A DNA stretch of 64,000 nt from an uncultured Chitinophaga sp. (GCF_946479755.1 NZ_CAMLHC010000021.1:80446-144445); one strand, 5' to 3'. Shown: positions 46,268 to 54,968, numbered from the stretch's first letter. Made by a program: numbers and translations. The notes: generated by a model not told the origin, from the sequence alone.

Positions 46268-46321
46268 CAGCGCATACCGGTCGCATTTGCCCCACTAGAA
46301 AGTCGCATCTGTACAGCGCAT
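46268..46321. promoter_or_regulatory. Symmetric set of four operator-like half-sites
   Basis: CAGCGCAT (46268-46275), TCGCAT (46281-46286), TCGCAT (46303-46308) and CAGCGCAT (46314-46321). The inner pair belongs to a near-identical 10-mer GTCGCATYTG repeated with 22-bp spacing, and the order outer-inner-inner-outer is mirrored. This lies between the AraC gene and its divergent neighbour. Confidence 0.5.
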
Positions 46322-46368
46322 AAAAGCAGATTGTTGCGGACATTTGTATCATAACAAAAAGACATCGT

Positions 46369-47298
46369 ATGAAATACCTGGTTACCTTTTTCTCCTTAGC
46401 GGTATTGTTCATGACCGCCTGCCAGCAGCAACCATCGCATCCGCTCAACACGGCTGTTCCTACTAAAGACAGCAGTGTTCAGGGCAATATAAAACCGGCA
46501 GAGAGTGGTTATGCCGATGTAAACGGACTAAAGATGTACTATGAAGTGTATGGCAGTGGTAAACCGCTGGTGTTGCTGCATGGTTCTTTTATGAATATCC
46601 CCATGAACTGGGCGAAGGCTATTCCGGTACTGGCTAAAGACCGTAAGGTGATCGTTGCGGAGATGCAGGGGCATGGCCGTACGAAGGATATTGACCGTAA
46701 GATGAGTTATGAAAGCATGGCAGATGATGTGTCCGCCTTACTGAAACAGTTGAAGGTGGACAGTGCGGATGTATTGGGGTACAGTATGGGTGGCGGTATT
46801 GCTTTCCAGTTTGCCGTGCGTCATCCGGAGCAGCTGCGCCGGCTGGTGATTTTATCAGGGACGTATGCGCATAACGGCTGGTGGCCGGATGTAGAGGCCA
46901 GCTTTGCCGGTATGAATGCGGAGATGTTCAAAGGTTCACCGATTGAAAAGCAGTATGACAGCCTGGGTAATGATCCCGCCCGTTTCCCGGAGTACATCAA
47001 AAAAGTACTGAGCATTGATGTGGTGCCTTATGACTGGACCAAAGAAGTGAAAAATATCAAGGCGCCGATATTCATGGCTATCGGCGATGCCGATGGTGTG
47101 CGTTACGAGCATGCGCTGGAGTTGTTCCGCGCCAAAGGTGGTGGGAAAATGGGGGATATGCACGGGTTGCCGCAGTCGCGGCTGGCCATCTTACCGGGTA
47201 CCACTCATATTGGTATGATGGTGAACACCGATCTGTGGATTCCCATGGTGAAGAATTTCCTGGATGGTGATCTGAATGCGCCGCCTCCTATGTTTTAA
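46369..47298 (+). CDS. Alpha/beta-hydrolase lipoprotein
   Basis: A 309-residue protein with a lipoprotein signal (MKYLVTFFSLAVLFMTAC, Cys18). The alpha/beta-hydrolase fold shows the oxyanion HGSF motif (LVLLHGSFMN), the nucleophile elbow GYSMGGG and a C-terminal catalytic His in LPGTTHIGM. The acid is probably in MAIGDADGVRYEH. It is anchored on the periplasmic side and hydrolyses an ester or related bond of unknown substrate. It is divergent from an AraC regulator and ended by a strong hairpin. Confidence 0.9.
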   Translation: MKYLVTFFSLAVLFMTACQQQPSHPLNTAVPTKDSSVQGNIKPAESGYADVNGLKMYYEVYGSGKPLVLLHGSFMNIPMNWAKAIPVLAKDRKVIVAEMQGHGRTKDIDRKMSYESMADDVSALLKQLKVDSADVLGYSMGGGIAFQFAVRHPEQLRRLVILSGTYAHNGWWPDVEASFAGMNAEMFKGSPIEKQYDSLGNDPARFPEYIKKVLSIDVVPYDWTKEVKNIKAPIFMAIGDADGVRYEHALELFRAKGGGKMGDMHGLPQSRLAILPGTTHIGMMVNTDLWIPMVKNFLDGDLNAPPPMF

Positions 47299-47320
47299 CA
47301 ATACGGATAACACTGCTTAT

Positions 47321-47354
47321 AAACAGGCTGCTGAAACGGTTCAGCAGCCTGTTT
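47321..47354 (+). terminator. Terminator with perfect 15-bp stem
   Basis: AAACAGGCTGCTGAA (47321-47335), loop ACGG, and its exact complement (47340-47354) ending in TTT, followed by TGTTGT. Confidence 0.85.
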
Positions 47355-47359
47355 TGTTG

Positions 47360-47367
47360 TATCTTTA
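47360..47367 (+). promoter_or_regulatory. Putative -7 element TATCTTTA of dinB
   Basis: TATCTTTA, 20 bp before the dinB ATG; no LexA-like operator was recognised in the short leader. Confidence 0.4.
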
Positions 47368-47387
47368 CCGGGCCTGCAGGAGAACAA

Positions 47388-48500
47388 ATGGAACAGACCG
47401 AAAACAACATACCGCGCAAAATTATTCACATCGATATGGACGCTTTTTATGCGTCGGTAGAGCAGCGTGACCATCCGGAATACCGTGGTAAAGCGATCGC
47501 TGTGGGCGGATCTCCGGAGGGGCGGGGAGTGGTGGCAACGGCCAGTTACGAGGCGCGGAAATACGGTATCCGTTCGGCCATGTCTTCCAGGAGGGCGTTG
47601 CAGTTATATCCCCAGCTGATTTTTGTCCGTCCCCGTTTTGATGCCTACAAGGAAGTGTCCCGCAGGATACGGGAGATTTTCGCGCGTTATACCGACCTGA
47701 TAGAGCCGCTGTCGCTCGATGAAGCCTACCTGGACGTGACAGAAGACAAGTTGAACATAGGCTCTGCCATTGAGATAGCGCGGCAGATCAAGCTGGCTAT
47801 CCGGGAGGAACTGCAGCTGACGGCATCCGCGGGTATTTCGGTCAATAAGTTTGTGGCCAAGATAGCTTCGGATCTTAACAAGCCGGATGGCTTTACGTTT
47901 ATCGGCCCTTCGGCGATTGAAGCTTTTATGGAGCAGCTGCCGGTAGAAAAATTTCATGGGGTGGGGAAGGTGACCGCTGACAAAATGAAGCGCATGGGGC
48001 TTTTTACGGGCGGTGATTTAAAGAAGCTCTCCGAGCAGGAGCTGAAGCAGTATTTCGGTAAGGTGGGTACTTTTTATTACCAGATTGTGCGGGGCATAGA
48101 TCATCGTGCTGTGCAGCCGCACCGCGAAACCAAATCACTGGGCGCAGAAGATACCTTTCCCCACGACCTGACGGTGGTGGAAGACATGCATGCGGAGCTG
48201 GAAAAGATAGCCCGCACCGTATACGGCAGGTTAGAGCGCTACAGTCTGAAAGGGCGTACTATTACGCTGAAAGTCAAGTACAGCGATTTTAAGCAGATCA
48301 CCCGCAACCAGTCTTTCCCTTATCCGGTGGGAGACCTGGACACGATACTACACACGGCCAAACAGTTGTTGGCAGCTACCGGGCCTGAAGATAAGCAGAT
48401 ACGTTTGTTGGGTATAACGTTGTCTAATTTCGGAGAAGCGGGTCCTGTTTCGGATAAGCCTGTTAATCCACAGTTATCACTTTTCGATTTTGAGGGATGA
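47388..48500 (+). CDS. dinB: DNA polymerase IV (Y-family)
   Basis: A 370-residue protein. Catalytic motif I is HIDMDAFYASVEQRD, motif III LSLDEAYLDVT carries the Asp-Glu pair, then ASAGISVNKFVAKIASDLNKPDG, helix-hairpin-helix GVGKVTADKMKRMGLFTGGDL, and the little-finger domain (RETKSLGAEDTF, RTITLKVKYSDF). It ends FSLFDF-like (LSLFDFEG), a sliding-clamp binding motif QLSLFDF. It does translesion synthesis at damaged templates. Length is normal for DinB. Confidence 0.96.
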   Translation: MEQTENNIPRKIIHIDMDAFYASVEQRDHPEYRGKAIAVGGSPEGRGVVATASYEARKYGIRSAMSSRRALQLYPQLIFVRPRFDAYKEVSRRIREIFARYTDLIEPLSLDEAYLDVTEDKLNIGSAIEIARQIKLAIREELQLTASAGISVNKFVAKIASDLNKPDGFTFIGPSAIEAFMEQLPVEKFHGVGKVTADKMKRMGLFTGGDLKKLSEQELKQYFGKVGTFYYQIVRGIDHRAVQPHRETKSLGAEDTFPHDLTVVEDMHAELEKIARTVYGRLERYSLKGRTITLKVKYSDFKQITRNQSFPYPVGDLDTILHTAKQLLAATGPEDKQIRLLGITLSNFGEAGPVSDKPVNPQLSLFDFEG

Positions 48501-48524
48501 TCTTGTCCTGCGGCGCAACCGGCA

Positions 48525-48920
48525 TTATGATTGCCAATAGCCGGGCAGGTCAATCTCAGATGCTACTTCCACCGCACGGGAACGGATCATTTGTTTCATG
48601 TCCTGATGCAGTTCCTGGTGCTCTTCCCAGAAGGGAGGGGGAACGTCCAGCACATTCTTTAACAGATCGCCCGGGTACAGGTCTGCTTCCACAAACAGGT
48701 CATCCTTCAGCTTCTCGATGGCCAAAGGTACCAGGTAATTTGGGTTAAACGATTGGCCTATCAATACCCTTAGGTCGCTGGCTGTTAACTTGATAACGGG
48801 TACTTTGCTGAGGGCGATGCACCTTTTCGTGAGTATGGAATCAGTTTCTGTAGCGGGTTCCCAACGTTTGTTTTCTAATTGTTCCAGAGATTTGTATCTC
48901 CAGACATCTTTCCTGTTCAT
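48525..48920 (-). CDS. CdiI-like contact-dependent-inhibition immunity protein (orphan)
   Basis: A 131-residue protein matching the CDI immunity pattern: KSLEQLENKRWEPATETDSILTKRC, PVIKLTASDLRVLIGQSFNPNYLVPLAIEKL and ADLYPGDLLKNVLDVPPPFW. Such proteins neutralise the C-terminal toxin of CdiA or other polymorphic toxins in the cytoplasm. No toxin or Rhs/T9SS-linked toxin gene is adjacent, so it is an orphan here, possibly kept for protection against neighbouring cells. Family recognised by pattern only. Confidence 0.7.
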   Translation of the reverse strand: MNRKDVWRYKSLEQLENKRWEPATETDSILTKRCIALSKVPVIKLTASDLRVLIGQSFNPNYLVPLAIEKLKDDLFVEADLYPGDLLKNVLDVPPPFWEEHQELHQDMKQMIRSRAVEVASEIDLPGYWQS

Positions 48921-48965
48921 ATTACCTCTCGTAACTTTTTGTCAATAATATACTAATTTCGTCAG

Positions 48966-49895
48966 ATGATACCCAATAGAGTCATCTTTTTTCTTTTTGA
49001 CGGGGTACACCTGCTGGATCTGGCAGGCGCGGTGACCGTATTCGTGGAGGCCGTCTGTTGCGGCCAGCCATATGATCTGCGTTATGTTTCACCGTATCCG
49101 CAACCCGGCAGTTCTTCCGGTTTGGGCTTTGCTTCCGTAGACCCGCCCGCATCCGTGACGGTGACGAAGGAAGATATCCTGATCATTGCCGGAATGGACC
49201 TGAGGCGGTGGGACCGGGCGGACGACGCCTTATGGATTCCCTGGTTGCAGGCTGCCGCTGCCAGCGGCGCCACCATTTGCTCTGTTTGTACCGCGGCCTT
49301 CGCATTAGCCGCTGCCGGTTTGCTCGACGGGCAGCCATGTACTACACACTGGGCTCAAACAACTTCCTTACAACAGCAATTTCCGCGCCTGAAGGTGGTG
49401 GAAAACAGATTATTTGTAAAAAGCGGCCGTATCTATACAAGCGCCGGTATCGCTACCGGTATTGATATGGCCCTGGCTCTCATTGAAGAACGTCATGGTA
49501 TCGCATTTGCCAGCCTGTTGGCCAAGGTACTGGTAGTGCCCATGCGTCGTGATGGTTCCTCCCCGCAAGATAGCATCTTTCTGCAAAACAGACAGCATAT
49601 AAATCATCAAATCCACGCGGTACAGGATTATATCATTTCCCATCTCCACCAAAAAATGACGATCGAAGAACTGGCAGAACAGGTCTTTATCAGTCCCCGT
49701 AACCTTACCCGCCTGTTTAAATCAGCCACCGGCATCACTATCGGCGAATATATCCAGAAACTACGGAAAGAGAAAGCCCTGCTACTGTTAAAGTCTGGCC
49801 AAAAAGTAGCCTGGGTGGCCAAAGAGTGCGGCTTTAAGAGCCCCAATCAGCTCCGCCGCCTGATACAATCCCCCAAAGCGGTCGAACTGGCCTGA
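48966..49895 (+). CDS. GlxA-type transcriptional regulator (DJ-1/PfpI + AraC domain)
   Basis: A 309-residue protein. The N-terminal DJ-1/PfpI-like domain (about 1-185) has IIAGMDLRRWD and the nucleophile elbow position ICSVCTAAFALAAAGLLDGQPCTTHWA, with Cys in the elbow. The C-terminal AraC HTH shows MTIEELAEQVFISPRNLTRLFKSATGITIGEYIQKLRKEKALLLL and VAWVAKECGFKSPNQLRRLI. The next gene encodes a second DJ-1/PfpI protein and is probably its target (inference). TAATTTCG at 48954-48961 is a possible -7. Confidence 0.92.
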   Translation: MIPNRVIFFLFDGVHLLDLAGAVTVFVEAVCCGQPYDLRYVSPYPQPGSSSGLGFASVDPPASVTVTKEDILIIAGMDLRRWDRADDALWIPWLQAAAASGATICSVCTAAFALAAAGLLDGQPCTTHWAQTTSLQQQFPRLKVVENRLFVKSGRIYTSAGIATGIDMALALIEERHGIAFASLLAKVLVVPMRRDGSSPQDSIFLQNRQHINHQIHAVQDYIISHLHQKMTIEELAEQVFISPRNLTRLFKSATGITIGEYIQKLRKEKALLLLKSGQKVAWVAKECGFKSPNQLRRLIQSPKAVELA

Positions 49896-49935
49896 TCTGT
49901 TGCCTCCTTGTCCTGATTTGATACATCCCCCTCCC

Positions 49936-49943
49936 TAGCTTTG
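49936..49943 (+). promoter_or_regulatory. -7 element TAGCTTTG of the DJ-1/PfpI gene
   Basis: A perfect TAnnTTTG, 18 bp before the ATG at 49962; this favours that start over the TTG at 49941, which overlaps the element. Confidence 0.55.
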
Positions 49944-49961
49944 TACCATAAATTTTATTTC

Positions 49962-50720
49962 ATGAAACAGCTGCTGTTGTTAATGTTCGTGCTGGCGCCA
50001 TGCCTGCTTTTTGCCCAGGGTAAACAGAACTACGTATGTCCGCCCTGTGGCCCCTGTGATACCCTCGTTTTTCATCAACCCGGAAAATGTCCGCATTGTG
50101 GTATGAAACTGATCAAAAAAGATACCCTTGAAAAGCGCATCTCTGTGTGCTTCCTCCTGTACGATGATATTGAAATCCTTGATTTTGCCGGACCTCTGGA
50201 GGTCTTCGCCGATGCCGGATTTAAGGTCTTCACCGTCGCAAAAGAGAAGAAACCGGTCATCTCACAGGGAGTACTCAAAGTACTGCCGGATTACAGCCTG
50301 GCAGATGCACCGCCCGCCGATATACTCGCTGTCTTCGGCGGCAATGCCGGCCCCACTTCGGAAGATCCGGAAGTAATGGCATGGATCAAAGCCCGCGACA
50401 AAAACACGGAACGCTATTTCTCCGTATGTACCGGCGCTTTCATCATCGGCAATGCAGGTCTGCTGGAAAACCAGACAGCCACCACCTATCATGAAAAGAT
50501 CGAGTCGCTGCGGAAGAGATTTCCCCGCACAAAAGTGCTGGAGAATGTCCGTTATGTGGATAACGGCCGCATCATTACGACTGCCGGTATCTCCGCAGGG
50601 ATAGACGGAGCGCTGCACCTCGTCGCCAAACTGAAAGGAGAAGAGGAAGCCCTCCGGGTAGCCCGCGTGATGGAATACGATAAATATGTGCCCAACCAGG
50701 GCCTGGTGATCAAACAATAG
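49962..50720 (+). CDS. Secreted DJ-1/PfpI protein with N-terminal heavy-metal-binding domain
   Basis: ATG at 49962 gives 252 residues with a signal peptide (MKQLLLLMFVLAPCLLFAQ). A small heavy-metal-binding domain follows (YVCPPCGPCDTLVF, then GKCPHCGMKLIKK), then a DJ-1/PfpI domain (VCFLLYDDIEILDFAGPLEVFADAGF, YFSVCTGAFIIGNAGLLENQTATTYH with the elbow Cys). It acts outside the cytoplasm. The combination suggests metal or glyoxal stress in the envelope, but no activity is proven. It follows the GlxA-like regulator of the same fold. Confidence 0.87.
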   Translation: MKQLLLLMFVLAPCLLFAQGKQNYVCPPCGPCDTLVFHQPGKCPHCGMKLIKKDTLEKRISVCFLLYDDIEILDFAGPLEVFADAGFKVFTVAKEKKPVISQGVLKVLPDYSLADAPPADILAVFGGNAGPTSEDPEVMAWIKARDKNTERYFSVCTGAFIIGNAGLLENQTATTYHEKIESLRKRFPRTKVLENVRYVDNGRIITTAGISAGIDGALHLVAKLKGEEEALRVARVMEYDKYVPNQGLVIKQ

Positions 50721-50722
50721 GA

Positions 50723-50766
50723 CAACAGGGCAGCTGCTTCACCGGAAATAGCTGCCCTGTTGCTTT
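50723..50766 (+). terminator. Terminator with perfect 13-bp stem
   Basis: CAACAGGGCAGCT (50723-50735) pairs with AGCTGCCCTGTTG (50750-50762), then CTTT. It follows the DJ-1 stop by 2 bp. Confidence 0.8.
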
Positions 50767-50779
50767 GGTACACCCGGGT

Positions 50780-51091
50780 TTAAGCTGCCCGGTTGTATTT
50801 GGGCAATATCATCGTCTTCACAATCGTATGCGCGATCAAAGACAGCACCAATGACAGAATGATCAATAAAGATGACTTCCCCGGCGTATTAAATACATCG
50901 ATCACGCCGGAAACAGATTTGCCTGCAAACAACAGGGTAATGATACAGGCCAGCACGCCGGTGATCCACAACGTAATATGAGACCACAGGTATTTTGTTT
51001 TCTGGAAACCTTTTTTGCCAAAGGAGGTAAAGAGAAGTCCAACGTGGGCCACGAAAAAGGCGGCGGCAAGGATAGTCAGCGTAGTAAGCAT
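50780..51091 (-). CDS. Small hypothetical membrane protein
   Basis: ATG at 51091 gives 103 residues (MLTTLTILAAAFFVAHVGLLF); the frame to 51166 would overlap the ankyrin gene. Three hydrophobic helices are visible: 1-20, about 40-60 (LWITGVLACIITLLFAG) and about 77-95 (LLIILSLVLSLIAHTIV). No family recognised. It follows the ankyrin-like gene by 71 bp on the same strand. Confidence 0.6.
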   Translation of the reverse strand: MLTTLTILAAAFFVAHVGLLFTSFGKKGFQKTKYLWSHITLWITGVLACIITLLFAGKSVSGVIDVFNTPGKSSLLIILSLVLSLIAHTIVKTMILPKYNRAA

Positions 51092-51162
51092 TCTGGTCTT
51101 TTTAGGATTTTGGGAAAATGGTATACCAACAATATACAATATTAATTGAATATACAAAACCT

Positions 51163-51999
51163 TCACCCTGCCTCCCCGTACTTCATCCGTATCTGTGAAA
51201 TGTGCTCGGCGATCATGTGCAGCCGGTAGTAATACTTCTCGAAAATATCATCGTACATCCGGTGCCGGTTTACCAGGAAAGCATTGAGCGATTCATAAAT
51301 ATATTCTTCAAACGTACTGTGTTCGCTGACTTTTATCACCACTTCCGCCACCGGTTCCAGGCTGGTGGCAAATTTTGTTTTCACCTGTATGTCTGCCATC
51401 CCGGTGATCATGATCTTATACAGGTTGGGCGCTTTCGCGAAAGGGGCGTAGTGTACGGCCGTCAGCCCGTTTTCATCATATACATACTTGTGTACATTTT
51501 CCGCCAGCAGGAATTCTATCACTTCCCGGTTGGTATTATGCCGTGTGGCCAGCAACAGCGGTGTATCCAGGCTGTCCAGCACAAAATCGAAATGGATGTT
51601 GTGGCGGATCAGGATCAATAACATATCGGTGATGGCGGTGAGCCGGTGTTGCTGAAAAATATAGGCGATGGCATAGAGGTAATCCGGGCTGTCGATCGTC
51701 AGCGTGGCTCCCTTTTTCAGCGCATACTCCACCGCCATGGGTTTGTTGGCCCCCACGGCGCAGAAGATGATCGGGATCATGCCTTCTTTCTTATAGCGGA
51801 TGTCAGCTCCGCCTTCTTCAATCAATAGTTCGGCCGCTTCAAAAAAAATTTCCTGGTACTCCAGCAATTCGCATAACAGCTCCGACAACTCCCGCCGGTT
51901 GAAAGACTGCAGATGCCGTCTCAACAAGGTAATCACTTCGTCCGGGTTCTCGCTTGTCCTCAGTTGACGCTTTAAGTCGTACAGCGAAATTTCCTGCAT
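51163..51999 (-). CDS. Ankyrin-repeat-like protein
   Basis: A 278-residue cytosolic protein. Several degenerate ankyrin-type repeats are visible: AAELLIEEGGADIRYKKEGMIPIIFCAVGANKPMAVEYALKKGATL, LDTPLLLATRHNTNREVIEFLLAENVHKYVYDENGLTAVHYAPFAKAPNLYKIMI. The C-terminal about 80 residues are helical with many Tyr. Presumably a protein-protein interaction module; partner unknown. Confidence 0.75.
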   Translation of the reverse strand: MQEISLYDLKRQLRTSENPDEVITLLRRHLQSFNRRELSELLCELLEYQEIFFEAAELLIEEGGADIRYKKEGMIPIIFCAVGANKPMAVEYALKKGATLTIDSPDYLYAIAYIFQQHRLTAITDMLLILIRHNIHFDFVLDSLDTPLLLATRHNTNREVIEFLLAENVHKYVYDENGLTAVHYAPFAKAPNLYKIMITGMADIQVKTKFATSLEPVAEVVIKVSEHSTFEEYIYESLNAFLVNRHRMYDDIFEKYYYRLHMIAEHISQIRMKYGEAG

Positions 52000-52088
52000 A
52001 TGTTTTCATAGGGTGATAGATAGGCTGGGAGAGAACCTCCATAGGATGAAAAAACGGCTGCAATGATAATAAATATTAGTTAAAAAAT

Positions 52089-53849
52089 TCATTTGTTTTC
52101 CTGGTGCTTCCATAACTCCTGGAAAACAGGGCTGTGTTCGCGCAGTTCCCGGAAGTGACCAGCGGCTACCACCCGGCCCTGCCGGAGCACATAGATATAA
52201 TCGAACTGTGGCAACAGGTGCAGCCGGTGCATGGCGGACACGATCGCCTTGTCGGAGAACGTCTGGAACATTTTGCTATAGATCATGGCTTCTGTCTTCG
52301 GGTCTACGCTGCTGGTAGGCTCGTCGAGCAGGATCACCTCACTGTCACGTGCCGCGAGGATGCCACGGGCCAGCGCCAGCCGCTGTTTCTGGCCGCCGGA
52401 GAGGTTCACCCCTTTCTCCCGGATATCGGACGCCAGCCCGTCGGGCAGCAGGGCTACGACCTCTGAAAAATGGGCGGCCTCGCACACCTCCATAATCTCC
52501 TCTTTGGTAAACGGCAGTCCCAGCGTGACGTTATATTCGATGGTATTTTCGAAGATCTCCGGCTCCTGGGGGAACAGGGTAACGCTTTCGTGGATGGTGG
52601 CCAACGGGTAGGCGGCGCCATCTACGATCACTTTGGTGCCCTCCTCCGGTTCGTATAGCCCTCTCAGTATGGCGAGCAAAGTGCTTTTGCCGCTGCCGCT
52701 TTCACCGATCAGCGCTATCTTCCTGCCCCGGCCTATCTGTACCTGCAGCTGATGCAGGCTTTGCGGGGCATGGGCTTCGCTGTAAGACGGCAGGTGAGAG
52801 AAATTCAGCTGGCTGATATCCACCATCTGCCAGTTGCCCGGCAGCTCCGGCGCCGCGTCGGCGCGGTGATGCTCTTTATAGGCATCGCTGATATTGGTGG
52901 CGGTTTCCACGGAAGTATTGTATTGTATAATGTCGGTGTACTGCCAGGCCACGTCCTGGAACACGCTGGTGAACTGGTTCACATACCCCAGTAGGGTCAC
53001 CAGCCCGGCAACATAAAACAGTTCTCCCGGCACCCAGTGCTGGAACACATAACCGATGGTGATCACACAATAGATCAGGGTGATCATCATCTCTGCCACA
53101 AACCATTTCCATTCGTTGATGACCACATTTTTGCGGAAAGAGGGCCATATACGGGCGATCTTGCCCAGCAGGCCGCTTTCCATGCTTTTCTCCAGCCGCA
53201 GCGTGATCACCGTCATGATATTGGAAAGACTGTCAAACAGCGTGGCGGACACCACATGTTCGCCTTCATTGATCTCTTCCAGCGTACGGATATATGGCTT
53301 GTCAAACAGGACCAGGAAATAAACGCAGCCCACGCCCAGCACTACGCCGATGGCACCGTAGAGGGGAGAGAAGTACAACATGGCTGCCAGTGAGAAAATC
53401 AGCTTGGACAGGGCATGGAGGTACATAAATCCCCGGGAGAAAAATTCTTTCAGCGCATCATATCCTTTACGGATACGGTTGATGACGCTGCCGCTGTGGT
53501 TGTCCTGGTGCCATTTTACCGGCAGATGAAGCGCCTGATGGTAACGTTCCTGTAAAAAGTTGCGGCTCAGGCGGAATGACAGTCCCTGCTCCATTACCCG
53601 CGCCGGCCCGTGAAAGGCCCATTCCAGCAGTTTCAGCCCCAGGTAACCACCGGCAAACAACAAAGTGTATCGGGGCAGGTTGGCCGTATCCTGCTGCACT
53701 CTGCCAATAAACCAGCCGAATAACAGGGGATTCAGCGAAAAACAAACATTGGCGAGTATAAACAACAGGTATACAAGCAGGTATTTCTTACGTTCTTTCC
53801 GTGCATATTTCCACGCAGTCTTTAACAACGATATATATGGGTTGGGCAT
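52089..53849 (-). CDS. ABC exporter, fused membrane and ATPase domains
   Basis: A 586-residue half-transporter. Six helices in the first about 310 residues (type-1 exporter fold), then the ATPase: Walker A LIGESGSGKST, Q-loop LFPQEPEIF, signature LSGGQKQRLALARG, Walker B VILLDEPTSSVD and H-loop SAMHRL. It works as a homodimer or heterodimer; no second half-transporter is adjacent, so probably a homodimer exporting a lipid, peptide or drug. It resembles MsbA/multidrug exporters. Confidence 0.94.
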   Translation of the reverse strand: MPNPYISLLKTAWKYARKERKKYLLVYLLFILANVCFSLNPLLFGWFIGRVQQDTANLPRYTLLFAGGYLGLKLLEWAFHGPARVMEQGLSFRLSRNFLQERYHQALHLPVKWHQDNHSGSVINRIRKGYDALKEFFSRGFMYLHALSKLIFSLAAMLYFSPLYGAIGVVLGVGCVYFLVLFDKPYIRTLEEINEGEHVVSATLFDSLSNIMTVITLRLEKSMESGLLGKIARIWPSFRKNVVINEWKWFVAEMMITLIYCVITIGYVFQHWVPGELFYVAGLVTLLGYVNQFTSVFQDVAWQYTDIIQYNTSVETATNISDAYKEHHRADAAPELPGNWQMVDISQLNFSHLPSYSEAHAPQSLHQLQVQIGRGRKIALIGESGSGKSTLLAILRGLYEPEEGTKVIVDGAAYPLATIHESVTLFPQEPEIFENTIEYNVTLGLPFTKEEIMEVCEAAHFSEVVALLPDGLASDIREKGVNLSGGQKQRLALARGILAARDSEVILLDEPTSSVDPKTEAMIYSKMFQTFSDKAIVSAMHRLHLLPQFDYIYVLRQGRVVAAGHFRELREHSPVFQELWKHQENK

Positions 53850-53917
53850 GGTTTTCAGGTTTAGCGTTGATGATCTGGTACGATATTCGTACCTTCTGGT
53901 ATGTAAATCTTTATATT

Positions 53918-54436
53918 ATGAAAAGTTCATTTGCAGTAAAAGCATTGTTCTTCCTCTCCCTCTCTTTCTTCCTTTTTACCGGTGGATACGCCCAGACAAA
54001 AGCACAGCAGAAAGCTGCGAAAAACGCCGCCAAAGAAGCCGCTGTAAAGGCGATGGTAGACAGTAAGACCTACGTGTTCATCCCGCAGAGCGTATCACCC
54101 ATGAGTGGCCGCGTGCGGCAGATCACCCCGGATTTTAATATGATGGTCACCCCGGACTCGATCGTCAGTTACCTGCCTTATTTCGGAAGAGCCTACTCCG
54201 CGCCGTATGGTTCCACCAAATCACCGCTGGACTTTAAGACGAAAGACTTTCAGTACACGACCAATCCCCGCAAAAAGGATGGATGGGACGTGAGCATCAA
54301 GCCCGGCGACAAGGACATACAAAATATCAATGTTACGATTACCAGCAGTGGTTATGCTACCGTACAGGTGACCAGCAACAACCGTCAACCAATCACTTTC
54401 AACGGATATATTCAGGAAGTGAAGAACAAAAAGTAG
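53918..54436 (+). CDS. DUF4251-domain secreted protein
   Basis: ATG at 53918 gives 172 residues with a signal peptide (KSSFAVKALFFLSLSFFLFTGGYAQ). An Ala/Lys-rich linker is followed by the DUF4251 domain: YVFIPQSVSPMSGRVRQITPDFNMMVTPDSIVSYLPYFGRAYSAPYG, then DFKTKDFQY and GWDVSIKPGD. DUF4251 proteins are small beta proteins of the Bacteroidota envelope, function unknown. The frame from 53801 would add a meaningless N-terminus antisense to the ABC transporter. Confidence 0.88.
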   Translation: MKSSFAVKALFFLSLSFFLFTGGYAQTKAQQKAAKNAAKEAAVKAMVDSKTYVFIPQSVSPMSGRVRQITPDFNMMVTPDSIVSYLPYFGRAYSAPYGSTKSPLDFKTKDFQYTTNPRKKDGWDVSIKPGDKDIQNINVTITSSGYATVQVTSNNRQPITFNGYIQEVKNKK

Positions 54437-54449
54437 CTTGTTGTCTGAC

Positions 54450-54509
54450 AATTTGGTTATCTGAAAACGAAGGAAGGCTTCTCTTCCCTCTATTTCAGCT
54501 AACCAAATT
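54450..54509. repeat. AT-rich inverted repeat overlapping the GNAT 3' end
   Basis: AATTTGGTTATCTGAAA (54450-54466) and TTTCAGCTAACCAAATT (54493-54509) pair with one mismatch around a 26-nt centre. The right arm encodes the last residues of the GNAT protein. Confidence 0.6.
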
Positions 54510-54968
54510 TTTTATCATTTCGTAATTGTTGAGCAACACTCCGTCAATATCCACTGTCTGCGCTTTCACCACCCGGAACCCCATCCGCTCGAAAAAAGGC
54601 TTCGCTGTGATACTTACATAAGCTGTCAATGACGGCAGCTGCAACGCTTCCGCCTTACGTATAATCGTTTCCGTCAGCAGCGTGGCTACGCCCTGCCGCT
54701 GGAAGTCTTTGTGCACAAACATCATGTCAAACTCGCCGTCGTCTTCCAGGGAGGCAAATCCGGCGATGACTTTTTCCGGTGTTTCCGCTACATAAAAATG
54801 CTGGGTATGTATGCGCTTCTCCAGCGAAGAGAGCCGGTCGCCACGGCCGGCCCATGCTGCCACCTGTTCAGGATTGTAATCTTTGCTGTTGACCGTTCGG
54901 ATAGTGCCCTGGTAAAGGTCCCGCAGGGCGAGCATATCGCTGGTATCCGCCTTCCGTATATTCATCAT
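54495..54968 (-). CDS. GNAT-family N-acetyltransferase
   Basis: A 157-residue protein. The acetyl-CoA site is visible as FVHKDFQRQGVATLLTETI (Q-R-Q-G-V-A matches the Q/RxxGxG/A motif), preceded by strand VIAGFASLEDDGEFDMMFV and followed by LTAYVSITAKPFFERMGFRVV. It transfers an acetyl group from acetyl-CoA to an amine; substrate unknown. The last codons come from one arm of an inverted repeat, so its C-terminus may have been altered by that element. Confidence 0.9.
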   Translation of the reverse strand: MMNIRKADTSDMLALRDLYQGTIRTVNSKDYNPEQVAAWAGRGDRLSSLEKRIHTQHFYVAETPEKVIAGFASLEDDGEFDMMFVHKDFQRQGVATLLTETIIRKAEALQLPSLTAYVSITAKPFFERMGFRVVKAQTVDIDGVLLNNYEMIKNLVS

